DNA from: Vondammii sp040505895
GTDB lineage: Bacteria; Pseudomonadota; Gammaproteobacteria; Chromatiales; Chromatiaceae
Assembly: GCA_040505895.1 (NCBI GenBank)
Contig: JBEVXU010000018.1
Coordinates: forward strand, 286,492-350,491
Direction of reading: 5' to 3'
Length of the DNA stretch: 64,000 bases
Below the pieces are notes generated by a model. That model was not told the DNA's origin, made no database searches, and saw only the letters and a list, made by a program, of their open reading frames with translations. This document shows positions 17,558-24,836 of the stretch, piece by piece (position 1 is the first letter of the stretch; the number at the start of each line of letters is the position of its first letter). A program made the position numbers and the translations under genes.

Positions 17558-19297
17558 CTACACCCCGCAACTCTCCCCCGTCACCTGCACTTTAATCAGC
17601 TCCTCACCATTTTCATCAGAGAGGTGAACAGCACAAGCAATGCAGGGATCAAAGCTGTGGATGGTACGCAGAATCTCCAATGGCTGTTTCGGGTCGTGGA
17701 GTTTGTGATTATCTTGCAATGCCGCCTCGTAGGCGCCGGGAACGCCCTTGGCATCTCTAGGTCCGGCATTCCATGTTGATGGTACCACTGCCTGATAGTT
17801 GGCGATTTTGCCATCCTTGATCACTACCCAGTGTCCCAGTGCACCGCGTGGAGCCTCCATATAGCCGGCACCCTGACACTCGCTGGGCCAGCTACTGGGA
17901 TCCCATAGTGTCTCGTTGAAGGTTTTGCTGTCTCCCGCTTTAATATTGGCTACCAGATCGTCGAACCACCCCTGCATGCCATCTGCCAGTATTTTGGTTT
18001 CGAGGGTACGGGCGGCGGTGCGGCCAAGCGTTGAGAAGAGCGCCTCTACCGGCACATCGAGTTTACCCAAGGCGTATTTGGCCAGTTCTACAGTCGGCTC
18101 ATGTCCTTTTGCATAGAGGAGCAGCACCCGTGCCAAAGGACCAACCTCCATCGAATGATTCTTCCAGCGTGGTGACTTCAGCCAGGAGTAGGCATCCTCA
18201 ACATCGAGGTGCTTGTAGGGCGGTGTCGGACCGGTGTAGTTAAGGTTGGTCTCACCATCGTAGGGGTGCAACCCTGCTTCGTTACCGTCGTCATAGTCGT
18301 ACCAGGAGTGGGCCACATACTCTTGGATCTGCCCCGGATCATGAACATCGATATCATGCACCGTACTGAGGTCACGATTGAGAATCGCACCAGCGGGGAA
18401 GAGGTAGCTTGAAGGATCACTCATACTGGTGGCCGGCAGGTCTCCATAGCACATGAAGTTGCCCAGCCCCTCTCCTCTCTTGAACCAATCCTTGTAGAAG
18501 GAGGCCACCGCCAGGGTATCGGGTACGTAAACCTGATCGACAAAGGTGCGCATCTCGTTGATCACATCCTGAACCTGCATCAGTTTCTTGGTGTTAATTG
18601 CAGAGTCAGAATTGAGATCGATAGGCGATGCCACACCACCTACCAGGAAATTGGGGTGCGGACTCTTGCCACCGAAGATGGTATGCAGTTTTGCCACATC
18701 TCGCTGCCAGGTAAGCGCTTCGAGATAGTGAGCCACCGCCATCAAATTAGCCTCAGGAGGCAGTTTGTAGGCTGGGTGACCCCAGTAGCCATTGGCAAAG
18801 ATGCCAAGCTGCCCGCCATCTACAAATCCTTTCAGCTTCTTCTTCATATCAGAGAAGTAGCCCGGGGAGGACTTGGGCCAGCTACTGATAGACTGCGCCA
18901 GCTCCGAGGTCTTTTTCGGATCGGCACTGAGGGCCGAAACCACATCCACCCAATCGAGGGCATGCAGATGGTAGAAGTGCATCACATGGTCATGAATGTA
19001 CTGGGCACCGATCATCAGGTTGCGGATCAGCTGAGCATTTTTCGGGATCTCGTATTTGAGAGCATCTTCCACTGCTCGAATTGACGCCATACCGTGTACC
19101 AGTGTGCAGACACCGCATATACGCTGGGTGTAGGCCCAGGCATCACGGGGATCACGACCCTTTAGGATGGTCTCTATACCCCTCACCATGGTGCCGGAAG
19201 AGTAGGCTTTGCCGATACTGTCCCCTTCCATTTGCGCCTCTATGCGCAGATGCCCCTCGATGCGTGTGATCGGATCAACAACGATGCGTTCACTCAT
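17558..19297 (-). CDS. hynL: [NiFe] hydrogenase large subunit (Isp-type, group 1)
   Basis: Catalytic subunit carrying the Ni-Fe(CN)2CO site of a membrane-associated, periplasm-facing hydrogenase. The 579-aa protein has the N-terminal pair of nickel cysteines in RICGVCTLVHG and the C-terminal pair in SFDPCIACAVH; the tail after that His (LSDENGEELIK onward) would be removed by the protease encoded at 23189-23665. The ATG at 19297 has GGAGAGG just upstream, so the in-frame ATG at 19318 is rejected. It is last in an operon where Isp1 and Isp2 genes separate the small and large subunits, the arrangement known for the Thiocapsa/Allochromatium HynSL hydrogenase linked to sulfur metabolism. Confidence 0.95.
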   Translation of the reverse strand: MSERIVVDPITRIEGHLRIEAQMEGDSIGKAYSSGTMVRGIETILKGRDPRDAWAYTQRICGVCTLVHGMASIRAVEDALKYEIPKNAQLIRNLMIGAQYIHDHVMHFYHLHALDWVDVVSALSADPKKTSELAQSISSWPKSSPGYFSDMKKKLKGFVDGGQLGIFANGYWGHPAYKLPPEANLMAVAHYLEALTWQRDVAKLHTIFGGKSPHPNFLVGGVASPIDLNSDSAINTKKLMQVQDVINEMRTFVDQVYVPDTLAVASFYKDWFKRGEGLGNFMCYGDLPATSMSDPSSYLFPAGAILNRDLSTVHDIDVHDPGQIQEYVAHSWYDYDDGNEAGLHPYDGETNLNYTGPTPPYKHLDVEDAYSWLKSPRWKNHSMEVGPLARVLLLYAKGHEPTVELAKYALGKLDVPVEALFSTLGRTAARTLETKILADGMQGWFDDLVANIKAGDSKTFNETLWDPSSWPSECQGAGYMEAPRGALGHWVVIKDGKIANYQAVVPSTWNAGPRDAKGVPGAYEAALQDNHKLHDPKQPLEILRTIHSFDPCIACAVHLSDENGEELIKVQVTGESCGV

Positions 19298-19390
19298 AAC
19301 AGCCTCTCCAGTTATCATCCGCCCCCGATGTCAAACCAGTTCGATGGGCAAAGGTATTTATTAGTCTCTTTGTAAGTATACCGGGTGTTA

Positions 19391-20665
19391 TCACCCTTCC
19401 TCTTCATCTACCACCAGATGGTCAGCCACCAGCTCGGTAAGGCCAAGCACAGGCATATCCACGCTGTACTCTTCCAGCCCCTCCTCGATCACCAACCGAC
19501 AGTTGGCACAGGCGGTCACCAGGGTATTCGCCCCGGTATCTTCTATCTGGCTCTTCTTACGCCTGAACACCTGAATACGCAGCTCATCGGCATCCTCATT
19601 ACTGGAGACACCGCCACCGCCGCCGCAACACCAATTCCACTTGCCGTGGTCGGCCATTTCAACAAAGTTGCTGGTGACCATCTTCATCAAGTTGCGTGGA
19701 GACTCAACCACACCGCCTTTACGCACGATGGAGCAGGGATCGTGGAAGGTCATCCTATCCTTCTCCAGCCCTTCGGTTTTAATCCGCCCGGTTTTGCGCA
19801 GTTCATCTAACAGCTCGAGGATATGGATCACCTTAAATGGATAGGGGCGCCCCACCAGATTGGGTCCTTCCCAGCGAATAGCGGTATAGGCATGACCACA
19901 CTCCGGGCTGATCACATACTTCACCTTCAACTTATCCGCTACATCAACAATACGCTCCACCAGCTCCCGGGCGATATCGCTCGATCCAATCTGGATACCT
20001 GAATTGGTCGCCTCAAACGCCTCCGATGCCAGAGTCCAGCTCACCCCCGCCTGCTTAAATATCTTGCCTAGCGCGGCGATATATTCAGGGAAATTCATGA
20101 TCTCCATAGATGAGAGCAGCGCCATATAGTCGGCGCCTTCCACATCCACAGGAATAGAGAGGCCGGTATCAGCCTCAATATGGCGGATCTGCGCCCTAAG
20201 CGCTTTGATAGTCACCCCCATGGGGCTGCCAATATTTACCGCACGGGTGGCGGCACCCTTGACGCCATCAGGCGCATTACCCGAGGCCACCATCCCTTCC
20301 CTCGCCTTGCGAATCATATAGGTGATGTCGTTGCCCACCGGACAAACCATCGAGCAGCGTCCACAGAGGGTGCAGCTGTCGTAGAGCAGCTCCTGCCACT
20401 CTTCAAGCATCGCATCCGTCACCGGTTGCTCCATGCCCAGCACCCGCTTGATCTTTCCTACCAGGGTGTACTCCTGCTCCCATATCCTGCGCATCGGTTC
20501 CAGTTTGTGGATCGGCGTATATTTTGGATCACCGGTCTCGGTATAGAAGAGGCAGGCCTCGGCACACATGCCACAGCTGACACAGCTTGAGAAGAACGTA
20601 GCCGTCGGGGCATCGATCTGCTCTCTAAAGGCATTCAGTCCGCGTTCCAGTGTCGCCTTACTCAT
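19391..20665 (-). CDS. isp2: Isp2, HdrD-like iron-sulfur protein of hydrogenase
   Basis: A 424-aa cytoplasmic-side iron-sulfur protein similar to heterodisulfide reductase subunit HdrD/DsrK. It has two [4Fe-4S] motifs near the N-terminus (CVSCGMCAEAC and CTLCGRCSMVCPVG) and two cysteine-rich CCG-type modules (PECGHAY with upstream cysteine, then WCCGGGGG and TACANCR). With Isp1 it is thought to pass electrons between the periplasmic hydrogenase and a cytoplasmic thiol/disulfide or sulfur pathway. It overlaps isp1 by 4 bp. Confidence 0.9.
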   Translation of the reverse strand: MSKATLERGLNAFREQIDAPTATFFSSCVSCGMCAEACLFYTETGDPKYTPIHKLEPMRRIWEQEYTLVGKIKRVLGMEQPVTDAMLEEWQELLYDSCTLCGRCSMVCPVGNDITYMIRKAREGMVASGNAPDGVKGAATRAVNIGSPMGVTIKALRAQIRHIEADTGLSIPVDVEGADYMALLSSMEIMNFPEYIAALGKIFKQAGVSWTLASEAFEATNSGIQIGSSDIARELVERIVDVADKLKVKYVISPECGHAYTAIRWEGPNLVGRPYPFKVIHILELLDELRKTGRIKTEGLEKDRMTFHDPCSIVRKGGVVESPRNLMKMVTSNFVEMADHGKWNWCCGGGGGVSSNEDADELRIQVFRRKKSQIEDTGANTLVTACANCRLVIEEGLEEYSVDMPVLGLTELVADHLVVDEEEG

Positions 20666-21324
20666 GACTCAACCCCCCTGCGACCACTCATGGCACCGTT
20701 GTACCAGCGTGCAAGAAACAGTGTAAAAGCGTGCGTCAGCTTAGTGAATGGGAACACCACCAGCAGAATTTCAACACTCAAAAGATGGAGCCCCAATGCC
20801 AGTGGATAGGGATCAATCATCTGATGGTAGGCGATATAACCAGTCAGTAGTGGCAAGAAAGTCACCAGCCACACCAGCCAGTCCTCTTTGGTGGTGATCA
20901 TCCTCATCACCGGGTTGGTTATTCTGTGCCAAAGCATCGCCAGCAAGCCTGTGATTGCCAACACCGTCGCCGCATCAATGATGTAGTTGGGCAGCCCCGG
21001 CCAGGTAATACCAAAGGTTTCGCCAAACAGCTCAATATGAGGAACAAAGAAGAGCAGACTGATCAACAATCCGATATGAAAAACATAACCACCGATCACT
21101 GTCAGTGGTTGACGCTTAAAAGTACCGGACTCGGGAATCATACGGGTCAAAATCGTCTTCATTCCCGGACCGAACTCCTCTCCCCTAGGCTCAGCCAAAT
21201 TGATCTTACGACCCAGCGAGATAATCTCGAAAAGCCGTAGCAGGATGCCAATGACAAATACCGTCACCGCCAGATCAAAGCCGGTACCGCGCATCCACAA
21301 CAGAAAGTCGATCGACTCACTCAT
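20662..21324 (-). CDS. isp1: Isp1, cytochrome b-type hydrogenase membrane subunit
   Basis: A 220-aa membrane protein with about five or six hydrophobic helices and the pattern of nitrate reductase gamma/DsrM-like cytochromes b. Histidines in helices (VFHIGLLISLL, LWHRITNP, GLHLLSVEILL) are candidate heme ligands. It probably takes electrons from the hydrogenase small subunit across the membrane to Isp2. It overlaps both neighbours by 4 bp, so hynS, isp1 and isp2 are translated together. Confidence 0.9.
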   Translation of the reverse strand: MSESIDFLLWMRGTGFDLAVTVFVIGILLRLFEIISLGRKINLAEPRGEEFGPGMKTILTRMIPESGTFKRQPLTVIGGYVFHIGLLISLLFFVPHIELFGETFGITWPGLPNYIIDAATVLAITGLLAMLWHRITNPVMRMITTKEDWLVWLVTFLPLLTGYIAYHQMIDPYPLALGLHLLSVEILLVVFPFTKLTHAFTLFLARWYNGAMSGRRGVES

Positions 21325-22412
21325 GATGATTTCTCCAGATCATCGACCGTAACCACTCCATGCTCTTCCGCCGCCCGTTTCTTCGCCTTGCTATTGAGGC
21401 TTGCCGCCGCCGCACCAAGGGCAAGACCGGCAGCTGCACTGTAAGCAACGTTCCGTGAAATATCACCTGTTGGAATCGACAGAGCGTTGTAGAAACCGCC
21501 GGCATCCCAGAAGTTGGGCTCAGAACAACCCAGGCAGCCGTGACCGGACTCTACCGGCCAGCTGGTTCCCTGGTTCCATTTTACCGTGGCACAGGCGTTA
21601 TAGGTCATCGGCCCCTTACAGCCCAGCTTATAGAGACACCAGCCGGCTTTAGCCCCTTCATCATCAAAGGTTTCGGCAAACAACCCCTTATCGTAGAAGG
21701 GTCGGCGATAACAGCGGTCGTGAATGCTCTGGCCGTAAAACACCTTCGGCCTGCTGTATTCATCCAGTTCGGGAAGGGAGCCAAAGGTAAGGTAGTGCGC
21801 CAGAACACCGGTGATTACCACTGGAATTGGCGGACAACCGGAGACATTGATGATCGGTTTATCTTTGATAATATCAGAGACTGACACCGCTCCGGTTGGG
21901 TTGGGGTCTGCCTTGGGCAGGCCACCGAATGAAGCACAGGTACCGACAGCAATAATCGCCGCTGCACCGGCCGCCGCCTCTTTCAACATATCCAGATTAC
22001 TGATACCGGCAATGGTTGAGTAACCGGGATTACCCAGTGGAATAGAGCCATCCACTACCAACAGATACTTACCCATATTGGCGTGCATGGCGTCCTCACG
22101 GGCCTTTTCAGCGGCGTCTCCCGCCGCTACCTGGAGGGTGTGGTGGTAATCAAGGGAGATGTAATCAAAGATCAGACTCTCGACCGTGGGAGCATGGCTG
22201 CGGGTAAGTGACTCGGTGCAACCGGTACACTCCTGAAATGAGAGCCAGATAACCGAAGGCCGCGTTGCCTTTTCAAGGGCGGCGGCAATGACCGGCATCA
22301 TGGTCGGAGGTAAGGCCATCAATGAAGCGGTTGCTGTACAGAACTTGAGAAAACCGCGTCTCGATACCCCATTTTCCCTCAGGCTGTCGCCCAATGTTTT
22401 GGTATCCGTCAT
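21321..22412 (-). CDS. hynS: [NiFe] hydrogenase small subunit (Tat-exported)
   Basis: The iron-sulfur subunit that relays electrons from the active site. The 363-aa precursor has a twin-arginine signal (SRRGFLKFCTATAS) and cysteine ligands for the three clusters: proximal (ECTGCTES, GTCASFGG, SGCPPIP), and medial/distal (HDRCYRR, GWCLYKLGCKG, NACATVKW, GHGCLGCSEPNFWD). A C-terminal hydrophobic segment (AYSAAAGLALGAAAA) could anchor it next to Isp1. Tat export of the pair means H2 is oxidised on the periplasmic side. Confidence 0.96.
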   Translation of the reverse strand: MTDTKTLGDSLRENGVSRRGFLKFCTATASLMALPPTMMPVIAAALEKATRPSVIWLSFQECTGCTESLTRSHAPTVESLIFDYISLDYHHTLQVAAGDAAEKAREDAMHANMGKYLLVVDGSIPLGNPGYSTIAGISNLDMLKEAAAGAAAIIAVGTCASFGGLPKADPNPTGAVSVSDIIKDKPIINVSGCPPIPVVITGVLAHYLTFGSLPELDEYSRPKVFYGQSIHDRCYRRPFYDKGLFAETFDDEGAKAGWCLYKLGCKGPMTYNACATVKWNQGTSWPVESGHGCLGCSEPNFWDAGGFYNALSIPTGDISRNVAYSAAAGLALGAAAASLNSKAKKRAAEEHGVVTVDDLEKSS

Positions 22413-22450
22413 GCTACCTCCCTCGTAAAGTTATGTTCTGATACTTATGA

Positions 22451-22894
22451 CTACTCAATTAAGTCCTCAACCAAACGCTCCAGGCTGTCGCTGACATCCT
22501 CCTGCCGGGAGCATAAGATATCGGGAATTCGGGTGATTTCAATCTGGAGGGCGATACGTTCATCATCTGGATTTCTATGATCCAGCAACCACACACCCGG
22601 GTAACCGGTTTCGGTCACTGTGGTCTCCCCCAATGCATTGAGTGTAGCCACAATCTCGCCCTTTCCAAGCACAGAGAGCAGCCGCTCCTCATCACCGGGA
22701 CCAAAGGGGATTGCGCGCAGATCGATCACCGTTGTTTCATCACACTCCAACAGTCGCTGCAGTGCGTGGTGTATTTCATGAAGAATTGGAAGCGCGTTTC
22801 CTACTGCCCTTGCAGTAGTGGCGGGGGAACTAACAGTGATAGGAATATCGTCCAGTAAATTCATATGCTGACCATTGCTTTCATTACTGAGCAT
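22451..22894 (-). CDS. HupH/HyaF-like hydrogenase expression protein
   Basis: A 147-aa protein matching the C-terminal region of the HupH/HyaF family: DLRAIPFGPGDEERLLSVLG, VATLNALGETTVTETGYPGVW and HRNPDDERIALQIEITRIPD. Family members help assemble or mature the small subunit. It is about half the length of full HyaF/HupH proteins, so only one conserved module is present. It lies 38 bp before the small-subunit gene. ATG 22894 is given; ATG 22864 is possible. Confidence 0.75.
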   Translation of the reverse strand: MLSNESNGQHMNLLDDIPITVSSPATTARAVGNALPILHEIHHALQRLLECDETTVIDLRAIPFGPGDEERLLSVLGKGEIVATLNALGETTVTETGYPGVWLLDHRNPDDERIALQIEITRIPDILCSRQEDVSDSLERLVEDLIE

Positions 22895-23062
22895 ATACCC
22901 TGTTGGGAATTTTTTGCTGACACAGGTCAGTTTATATTGGCTTTTTAGTGGATACTAAAACATTACTATTCATTGGGCTTATAGGGGCCGATTTTCCGGC
23001 ATGGATTTACCTGACTTATGGACAATAACCCTGAAAACCCTCTCGATGGAAGCAATGCACTT

Positions 23063-23152
23063 GCAGGAGCGAACTTGTTCACGATTGGCTCCGAGCTATG
23101 TTCTTCGCGAACAAGTTCGCTTCAATCGACTTCAGAATTATTGTGCAGAGCC
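23063..23152. repeat. REPIN-like palindrome, copy 3
   Basis: Core at 23063-23126 with one degenerate arm (GCAGGAGCGAACTTGTTCAC), the other ending CGCTTCAA; the right end AATTATTGTGCAGAGCC matches the terminal repeat of intact copies. It lies in the 294-bp gap between the hydrogenase protease and HupH-like genes, which holds nothing else I recognise. Confidence 0.75.
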
Positions 23153-23188
23153 TTTAAAATCATCTCCGCTGAAGACTGATTGCCGTAC

Positions 23189-23665
23189 CTATTTTTCATC
23201 CCATTTGCGGATAAGCGCCATCACCTGCTCGGCAGCTGTTGTAACTGCCGGCGCCACCACTGCTGAAGGCTGCTCTCCCCAGTCGATGCTCTCCGGCTCA
23301 ATGCCAACCAATGCACGATGGCTGGGATAGTGGTCTGAGAGACGGGCAATATCGAGCAGATCCACCAAACCCACCTCATGAACACTCTGACGGTTCCCGG
23401 TAAGATAGCGGTCCATCTCATCATCCTCAAAGACCACAACACTGCCGGGAGCGTCTCCGGTTCTTGCCGCATCCACCACAATAAGCCGCCGATTCTCAGC
23501 CAGTAGTTGAGCCAGAGTAAAGCTGAGGGTGCCACCGTCGACAAAACTGACCCTGGGATAGTCAGAATGTGTGGAGGCCAGATGGTTAATCACATGTACC
23601 CCCACCCCTTCATCAGTCAACAGGGTATTACCAACACCGAGCACCAAAGTCGTCTCTTCTTCCAT
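23189..23665 (-). CDS. hupD: Hydrogenase maturation endopeptidase (HyaD/HupD family)
   Basis: A 158-aa peptidase M52 that trims the C-terminal tail of the large subunit after nickel insertion. The metal-binding acidic residues lie in GVGNTLLTDEGVGVH (Glu) and VVDAARTGDAPG (Asp), and the His is in VHEVGLVDLL. Length matches HyaD/HupD. It is the first gene of the hydrogenase cluster and separated from the rest by a REPIN-like copy. Confidence 0.94.
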   Translation of the reverse strand: MEEETTLVLGVGNTLLTDEGVGVHVINHLASTHSDYPRVSFVDGGTLSFTLAQLLAENRRLIVVDAARTGDAPGSVVVFEDDEMDRYLTGNRQSVHEVGLVDLLDIARLSDHYPSHRALVGIEPESIDWGEQPSAVVAPAVTTAAEQVMALIRKWDEK

Positions 23666-23924
23666 CTGTTCCTCGCACGCAAAGCAGACTTAATTGAGTA
23701 AACATGTTTATGACACACACATCACTATGAAGCCATCTTTTAAATAGTTAAATCAGATCTTGCTTATTTACTGATGCAAATCATTTTCCCTTTACCAACC
23801 TAGTCTAGACTTTAATTGTCTCTGAATGAGTTGGCGCCGTTTTCAGTGAGTATTGCCACTGCCAGACGCTGGCTTCAGGAGCGTGTCCCACCCAATGTAA
23901 AAACTCAGTACAGGAGAAAAGGTT

Positions 23925-24257
23925 ATGAAAAAGACCAGGAACTTTCTTACTGCCGCACTGATCGCAGGTGCCACACTGATTATCCCCCTGTCAGCCGAGG
24001 CCTTCTGGGGGGGCTTCCCCTTTGGCGGCTGGGATCCATGGGATAGTTGGGACGGGCCAGGTTACGGCTACGGCTATCCCGGTTATGGCTACGGCTATCC
24101 AGGGTACGGCTATGGGGGCTATCCCAGCTATGGAGGCCATGGGTATCCCACTCATGGTTATGGCGGTTACTCAGGCTACGGTTATCCCGCCTATGGATAT
24201 GGCTACCCTGCCTATGCTGCTCCCCAACCGGCTGCACCCGCCCCAAAGGCCGACTAA
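23925..24257 (+). CDS. sgp: Sulfur globule protein (Gly/Tyr-rich, secreted)
   Basis: A 110-aa precursor: a classical signal peptide (FLTAALIAGATLIIPLSAEA) followed by a mature part made almost wholly of Gly, Tyr and Pro in short repeats such as GYGYPGYGYGYPGYGYGG, ending APQPAAPAPKAD. This matches the SgpA/B type proteins of Allochromatium, structural proteins of the envelope around periplasmic sulfur globules. AGGAGAAAAGGTT precedes the ATG. It is divergent from the hydrogenase operon. Other Gly/Tyr-rich secreted proteins exist, so the call rests on composition, length and context. Confidence 0.8.
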   Translation: MKKTRNFLTAALIAGATLIIPLSAEAFWGGFPFGGWDPWDSWDGPGYGYGYPGYGYGYPGYGYGGYPSYGGHGYPTHGYGGYSGYGYPAYGYGYPAYAAPQPAAPAPKAD

Positions 24258-24276
24258 CTCAGTGCAACCACTGCAG

Positions 24277-24469
24277 AAAAAGCTCTCTTCCCTACGGAGG
24301 GTGTCGTAAAAGCACCAATCCCTTCTCCCTACGAGGGAGAAGGTTAGGATGAGGGTGTATTAAATCAATAAGTTACCTATTGATCCCCCTCACCATCACC
24401 CTAGCCCTCTCCCCGGTGGGGAGAGGGGATTTTGCGACACCCTCCCTACGGAAGAGGGCTTTTTTTCGT
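24277..24469 (+). terminator. Sulfur globule gene terminator, split by a MITE
   Basis: Joining 24277-24297 to the bases after 24451 restores one terminator: AGCTCTCTTCC, loop CTAC, GGAAGAGGGCT, then T7, with A5 on the 5' side. The 146-bp element at 24298-24443 plus an 8-bp duplication now sits in the loop, so the arms are about 150 bp apart. Confidence 0.75.
24298..24443. mobile_element. 146-bp MITE with 8-bp target duplication
   Basis: Terminal inverted repeats AGGGTGTCG (extending with mismatches through YAAAAKC) bound 146 bp, flanked by a perfect 8-bp direct repeat CCCTACGG at 24290-24297 and 24444-24451. Inside are further hairpins (CCTTCTCCCTACGAGGGAGAAGG; CCCTCTCCCCGGTGGGGAGAGGG) but no ORF. 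The autonomous parent is not in the window. Confidence 0.85.
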
Positions 24470-24499
24470 CTTACCCTATATATGGCAAGAATATAAGCA

Positions 24500-24517
24500 A
24501 ACACTATATGTAGTGTT
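24500..24517. promoter_or_regulatory. NrdR-like box, distal
   Basis: The palindrome ACACTATATGTAGTGT is close to the published NrdR box (consensus near acaCwAtATaTwGtgt). NrdR represses ribonucleotide reductase genes when dATP is high. It lies about 330 bp before nrdJa in an AT-rich stretch. Confidence 0.65.
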
Positions 24518-24658
24518 TATTAAAATTCCTGATATTTTTTAAGGGCTTAATATCTTAAATATCATATCTTACTGTTTTTGTTATTTATTCATGTTTTCTA
24601 ATAGACCGAATCCAACTTGACAACCACCAGATTCACGCCTAATCTTGCTTTCAACAAA

Positions 24659-24674
24659 ACACAACATATAGTGT
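24659..24674. promoter_or_regulatory. NrdR-like box, proximal
   Basis: ACACAACATATAGTGT, a second NrdR-type palindrome. Its centre is about 158 bp from the distal box, close to 15 helical turns. NrdR boxes usually occur as pairs on the same helix face but much closer together. No cobalamin riboswitch was seen in this 579-bp gap. Confidence 0.65.
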
Positions 24675-24836
24675 TTCACCACAACCAACAGGAACTTGGT
24701 TAAACCCATACAGTCATTATCCCGGTAGCTCCCGAACCACCGCACCTATAAACACAATAGTTCCGTGTGATTGCGGTCGTTCCACTCTTATAACGCCGGT
24801 TTTTACAAAGCATAAACAGACAAAATTCAGAGACGA

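Noticed and set aside
18656..19084. 142-aa + strand frame inside the hydrogenase large-subunit gene
   Set aside because: Antisense shadow of a conserved gene.
23816..24046. 76-aa frame upstream of the sulfur globule gene
   Set aside because: It overlaps the signal-peptide region of that gene in another frame and has no ribosome site or family.
24470..24836. Possible cobalamin riboswitch before the B12-dependent reductase
   Set aside because: No B12-box (GCCACTG-like) sequence was found; NrdR-like boxes explain the control better.
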